From NCBI GenBank assembly GCA_030704225.1, contig CP131915.1, positions 124,001 to 188,000 on the forward strand: DNA of 64,000 bases, written 5' to 3'. The translations under genes were made by a program, and so were the position numbers. The notes beneath the pieces are model-generated. The model was not told the DNA's origin. It worked only from the letters and a program-made list of their open reading frames with translations, and made no database searches. Of this stretch, positions 51,979 to 61,338 are shown piece by piece (position 1 is the stretch's first letter; every line of letters begins with the position of its first letter). Source of the DNA: Kosakonia sp. H02. Its GTDB lineage: Bacteria; Pseudomonadota; Gammaproteobacteria; Enterobacterales; Enterobacteriaceae.

Positions 51979-52530
51979 ATGCAACAGGATATTCTTGATA
52001 CCGAAGTGACGACAATTGATGGTGAACGCACCACGCTGGCCTCGTATCGCGGGGATGTGCTGCTGGTGGTTAATGTGGCGTCTAAATGCGGCCTGACGCC
52101 GCAATATGAGCAACTGGAGAATCTCCAGAAAGCATGGGAAAGCGAAGGCTTTACGGTACTCGGTTTTCCGTGCAACCAGTTCCTGGGCCAGGAGCCAGGT
52201 TCGGAAGAAGAGATCAAAACCTTTTGCAGCACCACTTATGGCGTGACGTTTCCGCTGTTCAGCAAAATTGAGGTGAATGGCGAAGCACGTCATCCTCTGT
52301 ATAAAAAGCTGATCGCGGCGGCACCCACGGCGGTTGCCCCCGCAGACAGCGGTTTTTATGAGCGAATGGTCAGCAAAGGTCGCGCACCAAAAGAGCCGGG
52401 CGATATTCTGTGGAATTTCGAAAAATTCCTGATTGGCCGCGATGGCAATGTTATCCAGCGCTTCTCACCGGATATGACGCCAGACGATCCGGTTCTGGTT
52501 TCTGCAATTAAGCAGGCTGTAACGAAATAA
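51979..52530 (+). CDS. btuE: Thioredoxin/glutathione peroxidase BtuE
   Basis: Non-essential peroxidase encoded within the B12 transport operon; it reduces hydrogen and organic peroxides with thioredoxin. The 183 residues match E. coli. The peroxidatic Cys is C37 (VNVASKCGLTPQY), a Cys in place of the animal selenocysteine, with the Gln of FPCNQFLGQEPG and the Trp of LWNFEKFLI completing the family site. The stop overlaps the btuD start by one base. Confidence 0.97.
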   Translation: MQQDILDTEVTTIDGERTTLASYRGDVLLVVNVASKCGLTPQYEQLENLQKAWESEGFTVLGFPCNQFLGQEPGSEEEIKTFCSTTYGVTFPLFSKIEVNGEARHPLYKKLIAAAPTAVAPADSGFYERMVSKGRAPKEPGDILWNFEKFLIGRDGNVIQRFSPDMTPDDPVLVSAIKQAVTK

Positions 52531-53279
52531 TGCCGATGCTGTTGCAACTTCAGGATGTGGGTGAGCCTGGCAGGCTGGGGCCTGTCACCGCGTCGGTAAC
52601 GCGCGGTGAGCTTTTGCATTTAGTCGGGCCGAACGGTGCGGGGAAAAGTACCTTATTGACCCGCATCGCTGGTTTATCCAGCGGGCAGGGCGAGGTGCTG
52701 TTTAACGGGCAGGCGCTTTCGCAGTGGCAGGCACCGCAACTGGCGCAGCACCGTGCTTACCTCGCCCAGCAGCAGATGCCGCCTTTTGCCATGCCGGTCT
52801 GGCACTACCTGTCGTTGCATCAGCGCAAGCCTGCGCAGGGTGAATTGTTGGCAGAGGTTGCCGGAAAACTGGGGCTTACCGATAAGCTGGGAAGGGCCGT
52901 CAATCAGCTTTCCGGCGGCGAGTGGCAGCGGGTGCGGCTGGCGGCAGTGATTGTCCAGATTCATCCACACGGCAACCCGGACGGGCAGCTTTTACTGCTG
53001 GATGAACCGATGAACAGCCTGGATGTGGCACAGCAGGCAGCGCTCGACAGTGTCATCACCGGGCTGGTGAAGTCCGGCATTACGGTGATTATGAGCAGCC
53101 ATGATTTAAACCACACGCTGCGCCATGCGCATCAAGTGTGGTTACTGAGCGGGGGAAAATTGCTGATGAGCGGCCCGAAAGAGGACGTCTTAACCCCGTC
53201 TCATTTGGCTACAGCCTACGGTTTGCCATTTCGTCAGCTGGATACCGAAGGGCATCGTATGTTGATCCCGGCGACGTGA
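52530..53279 (+). CDS. btuD: Vitamin B12 ABC transporter ATPase BtuD
   Basis: Nucleotide-binding subunit powering cobalamin import with BtuC. The 249 residues show Walker A GPNGAGKS (33-40), the ABC signature LSGGEWQRVRLA, Walker B LLLLDEPMNSLD and the switch histidine in SSHDLNHT. Its start (taATG) overlaps btuE by one base, so translation is coupled. Confidence 0.97.
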   Translation: MPMLLQLQDVGEPGRLGPVTASVTRGELLHLVGPNGAGKSTLLTRIAGLSSGQGEVLFNGQALSQWQAPQLAQHRAYLAQQQMPPFAMPVWHYLSLHQRKPAQGELLAEVAGKLGLTDKLGRAVNQLSGGEWQRVRLAAVIVQIHPHGNPDGQLLLLDEPMNSLDVAQQAALDSVITGLVKSGITVIMSSHDLNHTLRHAHQVWLLSGGKLLMSGPKEDVLTPSHLATAYGLPFRQLDTEGHRMLIPAT

Positions 53280-53346
53280 CTTGCCACACGTCTCGTTCCC
53301 ACTGTAGATTAATCCGATAAAAAGAGATGAAGAGGCGTATTTCAGG

Positions 53347-53811
53347 ATGCGTATCTGGTTTTTGCTGGCAGCGGCGCTATTTCTTGCAGGATGTAGCTCT
53401 CATCGCGCACCGCCGCCAAACCCAAGGCTGTCGGACTCCATCACCGTTATCGCGAATCTGAACGATCAGCTTAGCGAATGGCGGGGCACACCCTATCGAT
53501 ACGGGGGAATGGCGCGTTCAGGGGTGGATTGCTCTGGCTTTGTGGTGATGACCTTTCGCGATAAATTCGCGCTCCAGCTGCCGAGAGAAACGCGCCAGCA
53601 AGCCGAAATTGGTACTAAAATCGATAAAGACGATTTACTGCCGGGCGATCTGGTGTTCTTTAAAACCGGTTCGGGCGACAGCGGGCTTCATGTTGGCATT
53701 TACGATACCGATAACGAATTTATTCATGCCTCGACCAGCCGGGGCGTAATGCGCTCCTCGCTAAATAACGTTTACTGGCGCAAAAATTTCTGGCAGGCGC
53801 GGCGTATCTGA
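53347..53811 (+). CDS. nlpC: Lipoprotein NlpC (NlpC/P60 endopeptidase)
   Basis: Predicted cell-wall lipoprotein of 154 residues with a papain-like NlpC/P60 domain; substrate not firmly established. Lipobox LAGC puts the lipidated cysteine at C16. Catalytic C62 (GVDCSGFV), H115 (SGLHVGIY) and H127 (EFIHAST) are intact. AGG-like sequence precedes the ATG. It lies in the same place behind btuD as in E. coli and is followed by a terminator. Confidence 0.96.
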   Translation: MRIWFLLAAALFLAGCSSHRAPPPNPRLSDSITVIANLNDQLSEWRGTPYRYGGMARSGVDCSGFVVMTFRDKFALQLPRETRQQAEIGTKIDKDDLLPGDLVFFKTGSGDSGLHVGIYDTDNEFIHASTSRGVMRSSLNNVYWRKNFWQARRI

Positions 53812-53834
53812 CAGACATTAACGAGGTATCGGGT

Positions 53835-53873
53835 AAGAGGGATCGCGGGCATTGCAAGCTGTCCCTCTTTTTG
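53835..53873 (+). terminator. Terminator of nlpC
   Basis: AAGAGGGA (53835-53842) pairs with TCCCTCTT (53862-53869) across a 19-base loop and is followed by TTTGTTTGT. The rest of the gap up to 54125 is AT-rich with no recognised gene. Confidence 0.7.
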
Positions 53874-54125
53874 TTTGTCTTTACGTTGTGTTTTTTATTA
53901 AACCAGGATGTTTCCACTAATGGATATTTATAAGATTAATTATGATTAGCCTACACTAACAACCAGATACCAGAACAATTAGTGAGCAAGCGAATAAAAA
54001 CGGAGAGGAGAGTAATAATAAAACGGGAAAAAAATGAGAATAAACTCATCGAAATCAGTAATTATGAAAAAATTTTCCTTATGTTTGTTAAAGCCGGATC
54101 TCACCCTTAATGCGGGGCTGGCACA

Positions 54126-54839
54126 ATGATAGTTTCACTCGATGACACATATCGCTCTGAGCTTTTATTACTACCGGCAAGAAACGGTAACGGAATGCTT
54201 CGGGGTGTCGAAATTATTGTTAACTTTGCGGGGAAGGACAGCACTGTCCGCGCCCCCACAGAGCTGGTACTACCACGTTTGTCGCCAGCCGAAACGCTGG
54301 AATTGTTCACCGAGCAACTGGCACTTATAGAAGCTTGCCAGCTCTTTTTAATTCAACATCAATTGACCGCGTGGATTAATATTTCTCCTAATATTGTCGA
54401 TGCATTACTGACGGATGAAACACTGGCTGCGCGTGTCAGAAAATTCCCTTTCCTCGAATTTACCGTCTCTGAGAATTATCCAGATTTAAATAAAGGCAGG
54501 GATAACCCGCCATTGTTTCTATTGGCGAAACAATATCCGCTGGTGCTATCGAATTTCGGAACCGGAACAGCATCGACAAAAGCCATTTTTGATGGGTTGT
54601 TTAAACGGGTGATACTGGATAAAAATTTCACCCAGCAGCGATTAACCTCTCCCTCTTTCGAACCCTTTATGCGCGCCATCATTTCGCAAGTCGAACCGTA
54701 TTGCGAATCCGTAATGATTGCGGGCATTGATGATGAACAAGCCCTGAAACGGGCGGCCGCTTTTCAGTTCAGCGCCATGCAAGGTGCGCTCTGGCCACCC
54801 GTCACCGCCGCACAACTTACTACCCTGGTCCATCCATAG
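54126..54839 (+). CDS. ydiV: Anti-FlhDC factor YdiV/RflP (degenerate EAL domain)
   Basis: EAL-fold protein that no longer cleaves cyclic-di-GMP. In Salmonella and E. coli it binds FlhD and shuts off flagellar class 2 genes when nutrients are poor. The 237 residues match in length. The EAL signature is replaced by VEIIV at the expected place near residue 28, so enzymatic activity is not expected. FEPFMRAIISQVEPYC and the FDGLFKRVILDK segment follow the YdiV pattern. It is the only flagellar regulator in the window, about 15 kb from the orphan flagellin. Confidence 0.92.
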   Translation: MIVSLDDTYRSELLLLPARNGNGMLRGVEIIVNFAGKDSTVRAPTELVLPRLSPAETLELFTEQLALIEACQLFLIQHQLTAWINISPNIVDALLTDETLAARVRKFPFLEFTVSENYPDLNKGRDNPPLFLLAKQYPLVLSNFGTGTASTKAIFDGLFKRVILDKNFTQQRLTSPSFEPFMRAIISQVEPYCESVMIAGIDDEQALKRAAAFQFSAMQGALWPPVTAAQLTTLVHP

Positions 54840-54901
54840 CCCTTGTTTTGCCCGGTGTTTAAACAACGAAGAAGGCACTACACTAAAAGGCTGGAGGACT
54901 T

Positions 54902-56344
54902 ATGACCCTGACTTTTACCCCTCGCTGGCGGGATGAACTGCCAGATTTTTACACCGCATTATCTCCAACTCCGTTGCTCAATGCCCGCCTGATCTGGCGC
55001 AACCAGCCACTGGCGCAGACATTAGGCGTGCCCGACGCGCTTTTCCATCCCGAAACGAGGGCGGGCGTCTGGGGCGGAGAAACACTGCTGCCGGGTATGT
55101 CGCCGCTGGCGCAAGTCTACAGCGGGCATCAGTTTGGTGTCTGGGCCGGGCAACTGGGCGACGGGCGCGGTATTTTGCTCGGTGAACAACAATTGCCGGA
55201 TGGCACCACCCGCGACTGGCACCTGAAAGGTGCCGGGCTGACGCCTTACTCGCGAATGGGCGATGGCCGCGCGGTGTTGCGCTCGACAATCCGTGAAAGC
55301 CTGGCCTCGGAAGCGATGCATTACTTAGGCATTCCGACCACCCGCGCGCTCAGTATTGTCACCAGCGATACGCCCGTTCAGCGTGAAACCCGCGAACAGG
55401 GCGCGATGCTGATGCGCATTGCCGAAAGCCATGTCCGGTTCGGTCATTTCGAGCATTTTTATTACCGTCGCGAAACAGAAAAAGTCCGCGAGTTGGCCGA
55501 TTTCGTCATCCGCCATCACTGGCCGCAATTGCAGGATGAGCGCGATAGCTATGTCGCCTGGTTCCGGGATGTGGTGCGCCGCACCGCGTCGTTGATTGCC
55601 CGCTGGCAGGCGGTGGGCTTTGCCCATGGCGTGATGAATACCGACAACATGTCGATTCTCGGCCTGACTATCGATTACGGGCCGTTTGGTTTTCTGGATG
55701 ATTACAACCCCGGCTTTATCTGCAACCACTCTGACTACCAGGGGCGATACAGCTTCGATAACCAACCGGCGGTGGCGCTGTGGAATCTCCAGCGTCTGGC
55801 GCAGTCGTTATCGCCGTTTATTGCTGTCGATGCCTTAAACGCCGCGCTGGACGAATATCAGCACATTTTGCTGACGGAATACGGCACCTTAATGCGTGAC
55901 AAGCTGGGTTTTTTCACCGCGCAACAAGGGGATAATGAGATTCTGAATGCCCTGTTTGCATTAATGGCGCGGGAAGGCAGCGATTACACGCGCACGTTCC
56001 GTTTGTTAAGCCAGACCGAACAACAGAGTGCAGACTCACCACTGCGTGATGAGTTTATCGATCGCGGCGCGTTTGATAGCTGGTTTACCGGCTATCGCCA
56101 GCGTTTGCAGCAGGAAAATATCGACGATGCGCAACGGCAGCAACGCATGCAGAGCGTTAACCCGGCCGTTGTATTGCGCAACTGGCTGGCGCAACGCGCC
56201 ATTGACGCGGCAGAGAAAGGTGATTTTGACGAGCTGGAACGGCTGCATGCGATTTTGCGCGAGCCGTTTAACGATCGCCGCGATGAGTATGCGCGCCGTC
56301 CGCCAGACTGGGGCAAACGGCTGGAAGTCAGCTGCTCGAGCTAG
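54902..56344 (+). CDS. selO: Protein adenylyltransferase SelO (YdiU)
   Basis: Pseudokinase-fold enzyme that transfers AMP to Ser, Thr or Tyr of target proteins under oxidative stress. The 480 residues (E. coli 478) include YSGHQFGVWAGQLGDGRG, DWHLKGAGLTPYSRMGDGRA, VMNTDNMSILGLTIDYGPFG and the C-terminal SCSS, where animal SelO carries selenocysteine. GGAGG precedes the ATG. It stands alone, convergent with aroH. Confidence 0.96.
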   Translation: MTLTFTPRWRDELPDFYTALSPTPLLNARLIWRNQPLAQTLGVPDALFHPETRAGVWGGETLLPGMSPLAQVYSGHQFGVWAGQLGDGRGILLGEQQLPDGTTRDWHLKGAGLTPYSRMGDGRAVLRSTIRESLASEAMHYLGIPTTRALSIVTSDTPVQRETREQGAMLMRIAESHVRFGHFEHFYYRRETEKVRELADFVIRHHWPQLQDERDSYVAWFRDVVRRTASLIARWQAVGFAHGVMNTDNMSILGLTIDYGPFGFLDDYNPGFICNHSDYQGRYSFDNQPAVALWNLQRLAQSLSPFIAVDALNAALDEYQHILLTEYGTLMRDKLGFFTAQQGDNEILNALFALMAREGSDYTRTFRLLSQTEQQSADSPLRDEFIDRGAFDSWFTGYRQRLQQENIDDAQRQQRMQSVNPAVVLRNWLAQRAIDAAEKGDFDELERLHAILREPFNDRRDEYARRPPDWGKRLEVSCSS

Positions 56345-56377
56345 AAGTCATCTCCCGCCGCAAAGGGCGGGAGAGTT

Positions 56378-57424
56378 TCACAGGCGGGTGGCGACGGCTG
56401 CCGCCAGTTTTTCCAGCAGCAGTTCGCTATCATCCCAGCTCAGGCAAGGGTCAGTAATGGATTGCCCATAAACCAGTGGCTGGCCATTAACGATTTTTTG
56501 CGTTCCTTCTTGCAGGAAACTTTCCGCCATCACGCCGGCAATCGCCGTTGAACCGTTACGGATTTGCGTACAAATATCGTCACAAACGTCCAGCTGGCGG
56601 CGATGCTGCTTCTGACAGTTGCCATGACTAAAATCCACCACCAGATGTTCCGGCAGGCCGAATTCATGCAGCGTGTCGCAGGCATTAGCGATATCTTGCG
56701 CATGATAATTGGGCGTTTTACCGCCGCGCATAATGATATGGCCGTATGGGTTACCGCTGGTCTGGTAAATAGTCATCTGCCCGGTTTTATCCGGCGAGAG
56801 GAACATATGGCTGGCGCGCGAGGCGCGGATCGCATCTACCGCGATGCGTGTATTGCCATCGGTGCCGTTTTTAAAGCCGACCGGGCAGGAGAGCGCCGAG
56901 GCCATTTCACGGTGGATCTGACTTTCGGTCGTGCGTGCGCCAATGGCACCCCAGCTAATCAGATCGGCAATAAACTGGCCGGTCACCATATCGAGAAATT
57001 CTGTTGCCGTGGGCACGCCCAGTTCGTTGACCTGTAGCAGCAACTTACGCGCCAGTTCAATGCCGTGGTTAACCCTATAGCTGCCGTTGAGATCCGGATC
57101 GGAAATTAACCCTTTCCAGCCGACCACGGTACGTGGTTTTTCAAAGTAGGTACGCATCACGATTTCTAACTGCGCATGATGCTGAGTGCGAAGTGTTTGC
57201 AGGCGGCGCGCATAATCCATGGCCGCATCAAGATCGTGAATAGAGCAGGGGCCAATAATCACCAGCAATCGGCGATCTTCGCCATTCAGGATTTTTTCAA
57301 TGCGTCGGCGGGACGCGGTGACCCGCTCCGCAACCTCCGGGCTGACAGGATAGCGCAGCGCCAGCTCCGCAGGCGTCACCAGGCTATCAATACGCGCAGT
57401 GCGAAGTTCATCAGTTTTGTTCAT
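56378..57424 (-). CDS. aroH: DAHP synthase, tryptophan-repressed (AroH)
   Basis: First enzyme of aromatic synthesis, condensing PEP with erythrose-4-phosphate; this isozyme is the Trp-sensitive one. The start at 57424 (MNKTDELRTARIDSLVTPAE) gives 348 residues as in E. coli; the Met four codons earlier is not conserved. Key motifs are GPCSIHD, RTYFEKPRTVVGWKG and DFSHGNCQKQHRRQ. A Trp operator at 57568-57585 lies upstream and a perfect CRP-like palindrome lies between operator and start. It is downstream of ppsR on the same strand. Confidence 0.96.
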   Translation of the reverse strand: MNKTDELRTARIDSLVTPAELALRYPVSPEVAERVTASRRRIEKILNGEDRRLLVIIGPCSIHDLDAAMDYARRLQTLRTQHHAQLEIVMRTYFEKPRTVVGWKGLISDPDLNGSYRVNHGIELARKLLLQVNELGVPTATEFLDMVTGQFIADLISWGAIGARTTESQIHREMASALSCPVGFKNGTDGNTRIAVDAIRASRASHMFLSPDKTGQMTIYQTSGNPYGHIIMRGGKTPNYHAQDIANACDTLHEFGLPEHLVVDFSHGNCQKQHRRQLDVCDDICTQIRNGSTAIAGVMAESFLQEGTQKIVNGQPLVYGQSITDPCLSWDDSELLLEKLAAAVATRL

Positions 57425-57516
57425 GGGAAGTCTCAAAAATTAGGTGCTTCAGCGGCAGGAATGCCGGAAGTGATGCGCAACACCTTAAACCAATCGCGGC
57501 TTATTACAAGCCTGGC

Positions 57517-57532
57517 TGTGATGCGCATCACA
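57517..57532. promoter_or_regulatory. CRP-like palindrome in the aroH leader
   Basis: TGTGA-TGCGCA-TCACA is a perfect match to the CRP consensus, lying 93-108 bases before the aroH start and probably downstream of the start point. I know of no established CRP role at aroH. Confidence 0.5.
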
Positions 57533-57567
57533 TCTGTGGACGGCATAATAGCGCAGAATGCATTCAT

Positions 57568-57585
57568 GTACTAGCTTGTTAGTAC
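57568..57585 (-). promoter_or_regulatory. TrpR operator of aroH
   Basis: GTACTAGCTTGTTAGTAC has perfect GTACTA/TAGTAC arms and 14 of 18 matches to the GTACTAGTTAACTAGTAC consensus. It overlaps the last codons and stop of ppsR. A TATTAT -10 candidate at 57545-57550 on the minus strand would put the operator over the -35 region, as at E. coli aroH. Confidence 0.85.
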
Positions 57586-58412
57586 ATGCGGCGATTCAGC
57601 CCCATAATATCGAGCATCTTGGTGGCGATTTCTTCGACAGAGTAGTTAGTACTGTTCAGGCACGGGATCTGGTTTTTGCGGTAAAGCGCTTCCACTTCCG
57701 CCACTTCCATGCGGCACTGGCGTAACGATGCATAACGGCTATTTTCTCGTCGCTCTTCGCGAATGGCCGCCAGACGCTCCGGATTAATGGTCAGACCAAA
57801 AAGCTTATGCTGCAACGGCTTCAACGCAGCGGGAAGGGTAAGGTTATCCATGTCATCGGCAATAAAGGGATAATTTGCCGCACGAATACCAAATTGCATT
57901 GCCAGATAGAGGCTGGTTGGCGTTTTACCGCAGCGTGAAACGCCCAGCAAAATCACTTGTGCCTGATCGAGATTACGCAACGAAATACCATCGTCATGCG
58001 CCAGGGTGTAATCAATTGCCGCAATCCGCGCGTCATATTTGATTAAATTGCCTGGGTTCAGGCCGTGTGTACGATGCGCAATCGGCGTCGGATCAAGTTT
58101 TAATTCCTGCTGAAGCGGAGCCACCAGCGCCTGCACGATATCCTGACAAAACCCTTCGCTTTGTAAAATAATGGCGCGAATTTCCGGGATCACAATCGAG
58201 TAAAAAACCAGCGGGCGGTTACCGGTTTGTTGATAGAGCGCGTCTATCTGCTCTTTCACGGCACGGGCGCGGCTCTCATTTTCCACGAACGGCAGGGTGA
58301 TGCTGCTTACGGCCACCGGGAATTGTGACATGACCGCATGGCCTAATACTTCAGCGGTGATAGCGGTTCCATCGGAAATATAAAAAACGTGGCGATCTAC
58401 AGAACTGTCCAT
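57579..58412 (-). CDS. ppsR: PEP synthase regulatory kinase/phosphotransferase PpsR (YdiA)
   Basis: Bifunctional regulator that phosphorylates PEP synthase with ADP to inactivate it and removes the phosphate with Pi to reactivate it. The start MDSSVDRHVFYISDGTAI at 58412 gives 277 residues as in E. coli. The P-loop GVSRCGKT is at 157-164. It is divergent from its target ppsA. Its stop codon lies inside the aroH operator. Confidence 0.96.
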   Translation of the reverse strand: MDSSVDRHVFYISDGTAITAEVLGHAVMSQFPVAVSSITLPFVENESRARAVKEQIDALYQQTGNRPLVFYSIVIPEIRAIILQSEGFCQDIVQALVAPLQQELKLDPTPIAHRTHGLNPGNLIKYDARIAAIDYTLAHDDGISLRNLDQAQVILLGVSRCGKTPTSLYLAMQFGIRAANYPFIADDMDNLTLPAALKPLQHKLFGLTINPERLAAIREERRENSRYASLRQCRMEVAEVEALYRKNQIPCLNSTNYSVEEIATKMLDIMGLNRRMY

Positions 58413-58743
58413 TAACCTCATCCTGAATGTCATGCGTAATTATCTGAAAGCATAAATTAAATCTTCCAGGCTGCGTATAACCTTTTTCTCATTTTAAAAT
58501 GAAATGCTGTTTTTATATTTACTGAACTGTACGGTTCACTTTTTTCGAGGACGTATAAAAAATAAGGACATAGGGAAAACAGAATTATCCAGGTGCGGTT
58601 TTAATGATGGGAATCTGTCCGAAAAACCAGAAAACCTAATTGCTTACACGATTCACCGTTTTTTCAACGGAATTAATTATGCCAGGATAAAAACGCAGTC
58701 AGACGTTTTATACCCATTCATATATCACAAAAGGATTGTCTCG
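58413..58743. promoter_or_regulatory. ppsR-ppsA divergent control region with Cra-like site
   Basis: A 331-base AT-rich region. At 58643-58657, read on the minus strand, GGTGAATCGTGTAAG is close to the Cra (FruR) consensus. Cra activates ppsA in E. coli, so this is a plausible operator. An open frame runs from 58504 into ppsA but has no homology before 58744. Confidence 0.55.
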
Positions 58744-61122
58744 ATGTCCAACAATGGCTCGTCTCCGCTGGTGCTTTGGTATGACCAACTCGGCATGAAT
58801 GATGTAGACAGAGTTGGGGGCAAAAATGCCTCCCTGGGTGAAATGATTACTAATCTGTCCGGCATGGGGGTCTCCGTGCCAAACGGATTTGCGACCACCG
58901 CCGACGCGTTTAATCAATTCCTCGAACAAAGCGGATTAAACCAGCGCATTTACGCATTACTGGATAATACCGACATCGACGACGTTTCCGAACTGGCAAA
59001 AGCCGGGACGCAGATCCGCCAGTGGATTGTGGATACGCCTTTCCAGCCGGAACTGGAAAAAGCTGTTCATGAAGCCTATGCAAAATTGTCAGAAGATGAC
59101 GCGCAGGCCTCGTTTGCCGTGCGCTCATCAGCGACGGCAGAAGATATGCCGGATGCCTCCTTTGCCGGGCAGCAGGAAACCTTTCTCAATGTGCAGGGCT
59201 ACGACGCCGTTCTGGTGGCGATAAAACATGTCTTTGCTTCTCTCTTCAACGACCGCGCTATCTCCTATCGCGTACATCAGGGCTATGACCACCGTGGCGT
59301 AGCGCTCTCTGCGGGCGTGCAGCGTATGGTGCGCTCAGATATCGCTTCGTCCGGCGTGATGTTCTCTATCGATACTGAATCCGGTTTTGATCAGGTGGTG
59401 TTTATTACTTCCGCCTGGGGCCTGGGCGAAATGGTGGTGCAGGGCGCGGTGAACCCGGACGAGTTTTATGTCCATAAACCGACGCTGGCCGCCGATCGTC
59501 CGGCCATCGTGCGCCGCACAATGGGCTCGAAAAAAATCCGCATGGTCTATGCACCGACCCAGGAACATGGCAAGCAGGTGCAAATTGAAGATGTGCCGCA
59601 GGACGATCGCGACCGCTTCTCCCTGACCGATGATGAAGTGCAGGCGCTGGCAAAACAGGCCGTACAGATTGAAAAACATTATGGTCGTCCGATGGATATC
59701 GAATGGGCGAAAGATGGCCATACCGGCAAACTGTTCATTGTGCAGGCGCGCCCGGAAACCGTGCGTTCGCGCGGCCAGGTGATGGAACGCTACACGCTGC
59801 ATGCGCAGGGCAAAATCATCTCCGAAGGTCGCGCCATCGGTCATCGTATCGGCGCGGGTACGGTAAAAGTTATCCACGATATCAGCGAAATGAACCTTAT
59901 CCAGCCGGGCGATGTGCTGGTCACCGACATGACCGACCCGGACTGGGAACCGATCATGAAAAAAGCCGCAGCGATTGTCACCAACCGTGGCGGGCGTACC
60001 TGCCATGCGGCGATTATCGCCCGTGAACTCGGCATTCCGGCGGTAGTCGGTTGTGGCGACGCCACCGATCGCATTAAAACCGGCGAGAAAGTCACGGTCT
60101 CCTGCGCCGAAGGGGATACTGGTTATGTCTATGCCGACCTGCTGGATTTCAGCGTGAAAAGCTCCAGCGTCGATACCATGCCGGATCTGCCGCTGAAAAT
60201 TATGATGAACGTGGGTAACCCCGATCGCGCGTTTGACTTTGCCTGCTTGCCGAATGAAGGCGTAGGTCTGGCGCGCCTGGAATTTATCATCAACCGCATG
60301 ATCGGCGTGCACCCGCGCGCGCTGCTGGAGTTTGATGACCAGGAGCCGAAACTGCAAAACGAAATCCGCGAGATGATGAAAGGCTTTGACTCGCCGGTTG
60401 AGTTTTACGTTGGCCGCCTGACAGAAGGGATTTCAACGCTGGGCGCGGCGTTCTGGCCAAAACGCGTGATTGTGCGTTTGTCAGATTTCAAATCGAACGA
60501 GTACGCGAATCTGGTCGGCGGCGAGCGCTATGAACCGGAAGAAGAGAACCCGATGCTCGGTTTCCGCGGTGCAGGTCGCTATGTGGCAGACAGCTTCCGC
60601 GATTGCTTCGCCCTTGAATGTGAAGCGGTAAAACGCGTGCGTAACGAGATGGGGCTGACCAACGTGGAGATCATGATCCCGTTTGTGCGTACCGTTGAGC
60701 AGGCGAAAGCGGTGGTGGACGAGCTGGCGCGTCAGGGCCTGAAGCGCGGCGAAAACGGGCTGAAAATCATCATGATGTGTGAGATTCCGTCGAACGCGCT
60801 GCTGGCGGAGCAGTTCCTCGAACATTTTGATGGTTTCTCCATCGGCTCTAACGATATGACGCAACTGGCGCTCGGTCTCGACCGCGACTCCGGCGTGGTG
60901 TCAGAACTGTTCGACGAGCGTAACGACGCGGTGAAAGCGCTGCTGTCCATGGCTATCCGCGCGGCGAAAAAACAGGGTAAATACGTCGGTATTTGTGGGC
61001 AGGGGCCGTCGGATCACGAGGATTTTGCCGCGTGGTTGATGGAGGAGGGAATCGATAGCCTCTCTCTGAACCCGGACACCGTGGTGCAGACCTGGCTGAG
61101 TCTTGCCGAACTGAAAAAATAA
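58744..61122 (+). CDS. ppsA: Phosphoenolpyruvate synthase
   Basis: Makes PEP from pyruvate and ATP (with AMP and Pi) for growth on three-carbon sources. The start MSNNGSSPLVLWYDQLGMND at 58744 gives 792 residues, the E. coli length. The swivelling phosphohistidine is H421 (GGRTCHAAIIAREL), and the C-terminal PEP domain has GVGLARLEF and GICGQGPSDHEDFA with the catalytic cysteine. The N-terminal ATP-grasp half contains RSSATAEDMPDASFAGQQET. It is controlled post-translationally by the neighbouring PpsR. Confidence 0.98.
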   Translation: MSNNGSSPLVLWYDQLGMNDVDRVGGKNASLGEMITNLSGMGVSVPNGFATTADAFNQFLEQSGLNQRIYALLDNTDIDDVSELAKAGTQIRQWIVDTPFQPELEKAVHEAYAKLSEDDAQASFAVRSSATAEDMPDASFAGQQETFLNVQGYDAVLVAIKHVFASLFNDRAISYRVHQGYDHRGVALSAGVQRMVRSDIASSGVMFSIDTESGFDQVVFITSAWGLGEMVVQGAVNPDEFYVHKPTLAADRPAIVRRTMGSKKIRMVYAPTQEHGKQVQIEDVPQDDRDRFSLTDDEVQALAKQAVQIEKHYGRPMDIEWAKDGHTGKLFIVQARPETVRSRGQVMERYTLHAQGKIISEGRAIGHRIGAGTVKVIHDISEMNLIQPGDVLVTDMTDPDWEPIMKKAAAIVTNRGGRTCHAAIIARELGIPAVVGCGDATDRIKTGEKVTVSCAEGDTGYVYADLLDFSVKSSSVDTMPDLPLKIMMNVGNPDRAFDFACLPNEGVGLARLEFIINRMIGVHPRALLEFDDQEPKLQNEIREMMKGFDSPVEFYVGRLTEGISTLGAAFWPKRVIVRLSDFKSNEYANLVGGERYEPEEENPMLGFRGAGRYVADSFRDCFALECEAVKRVRNEMGLTNVEIMIPFVRTVEQAKAVVDELARQGLKRGENGLKIIMMCEIPSNALLAEQFLEHFDGFSIGSNDMTQLALGLDRDSGVVSELFDERNDAVKALLSMAIRAAKKQGKYVGICGQGPSDHEDFAAWLMEEGIDSLSLNPDTVVQTWLSLAELKK

Positions 61123-61133
61123 TCGCTAATGTG

Positions 61134-61167
61134 AAATCCCCGGCATAATGTCGGGGATTTTTTTATT
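61134..61167 (+). terminator. Terminator of ppsA
   Basis: AAATCCCCG pairs with CGGGGATTT (61134-61142 with 61152-61160) and runs into a T-rich tract. Confidence 0.9.
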
Positions 61168-61338
61168 ACACCCGCTTTTACGTGGCCGATCACAATAACT
61201 AAAAATCGTAAAAAGCCTGGTAATTATTGCAATTGTTACCCCCACACCTTCTTCCAATACTTGAGCCTGTAGTGAGCGGTGCGATAAGAATCTTCGCACC
61301 AGGTTGAAATACGTTTTCACCTCACAAGGCTAATAAAA

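Noticed and set aside
54126..54839. ydiV as an active cyclic-di-GMP phosphodiesterase
   Set aside because: The EAL signature is replaced by VEIIV and metal-binding residues are missing, so it fits the degenerate YdiV/RflP regulator.
58504..58743. N-terminal extension of ppsA
   Set aside because: The extra 80 codons lie in the AT-rich ppsR-ppsA control region and lack homology; 58744 gives the exact 792-residue enzyme.
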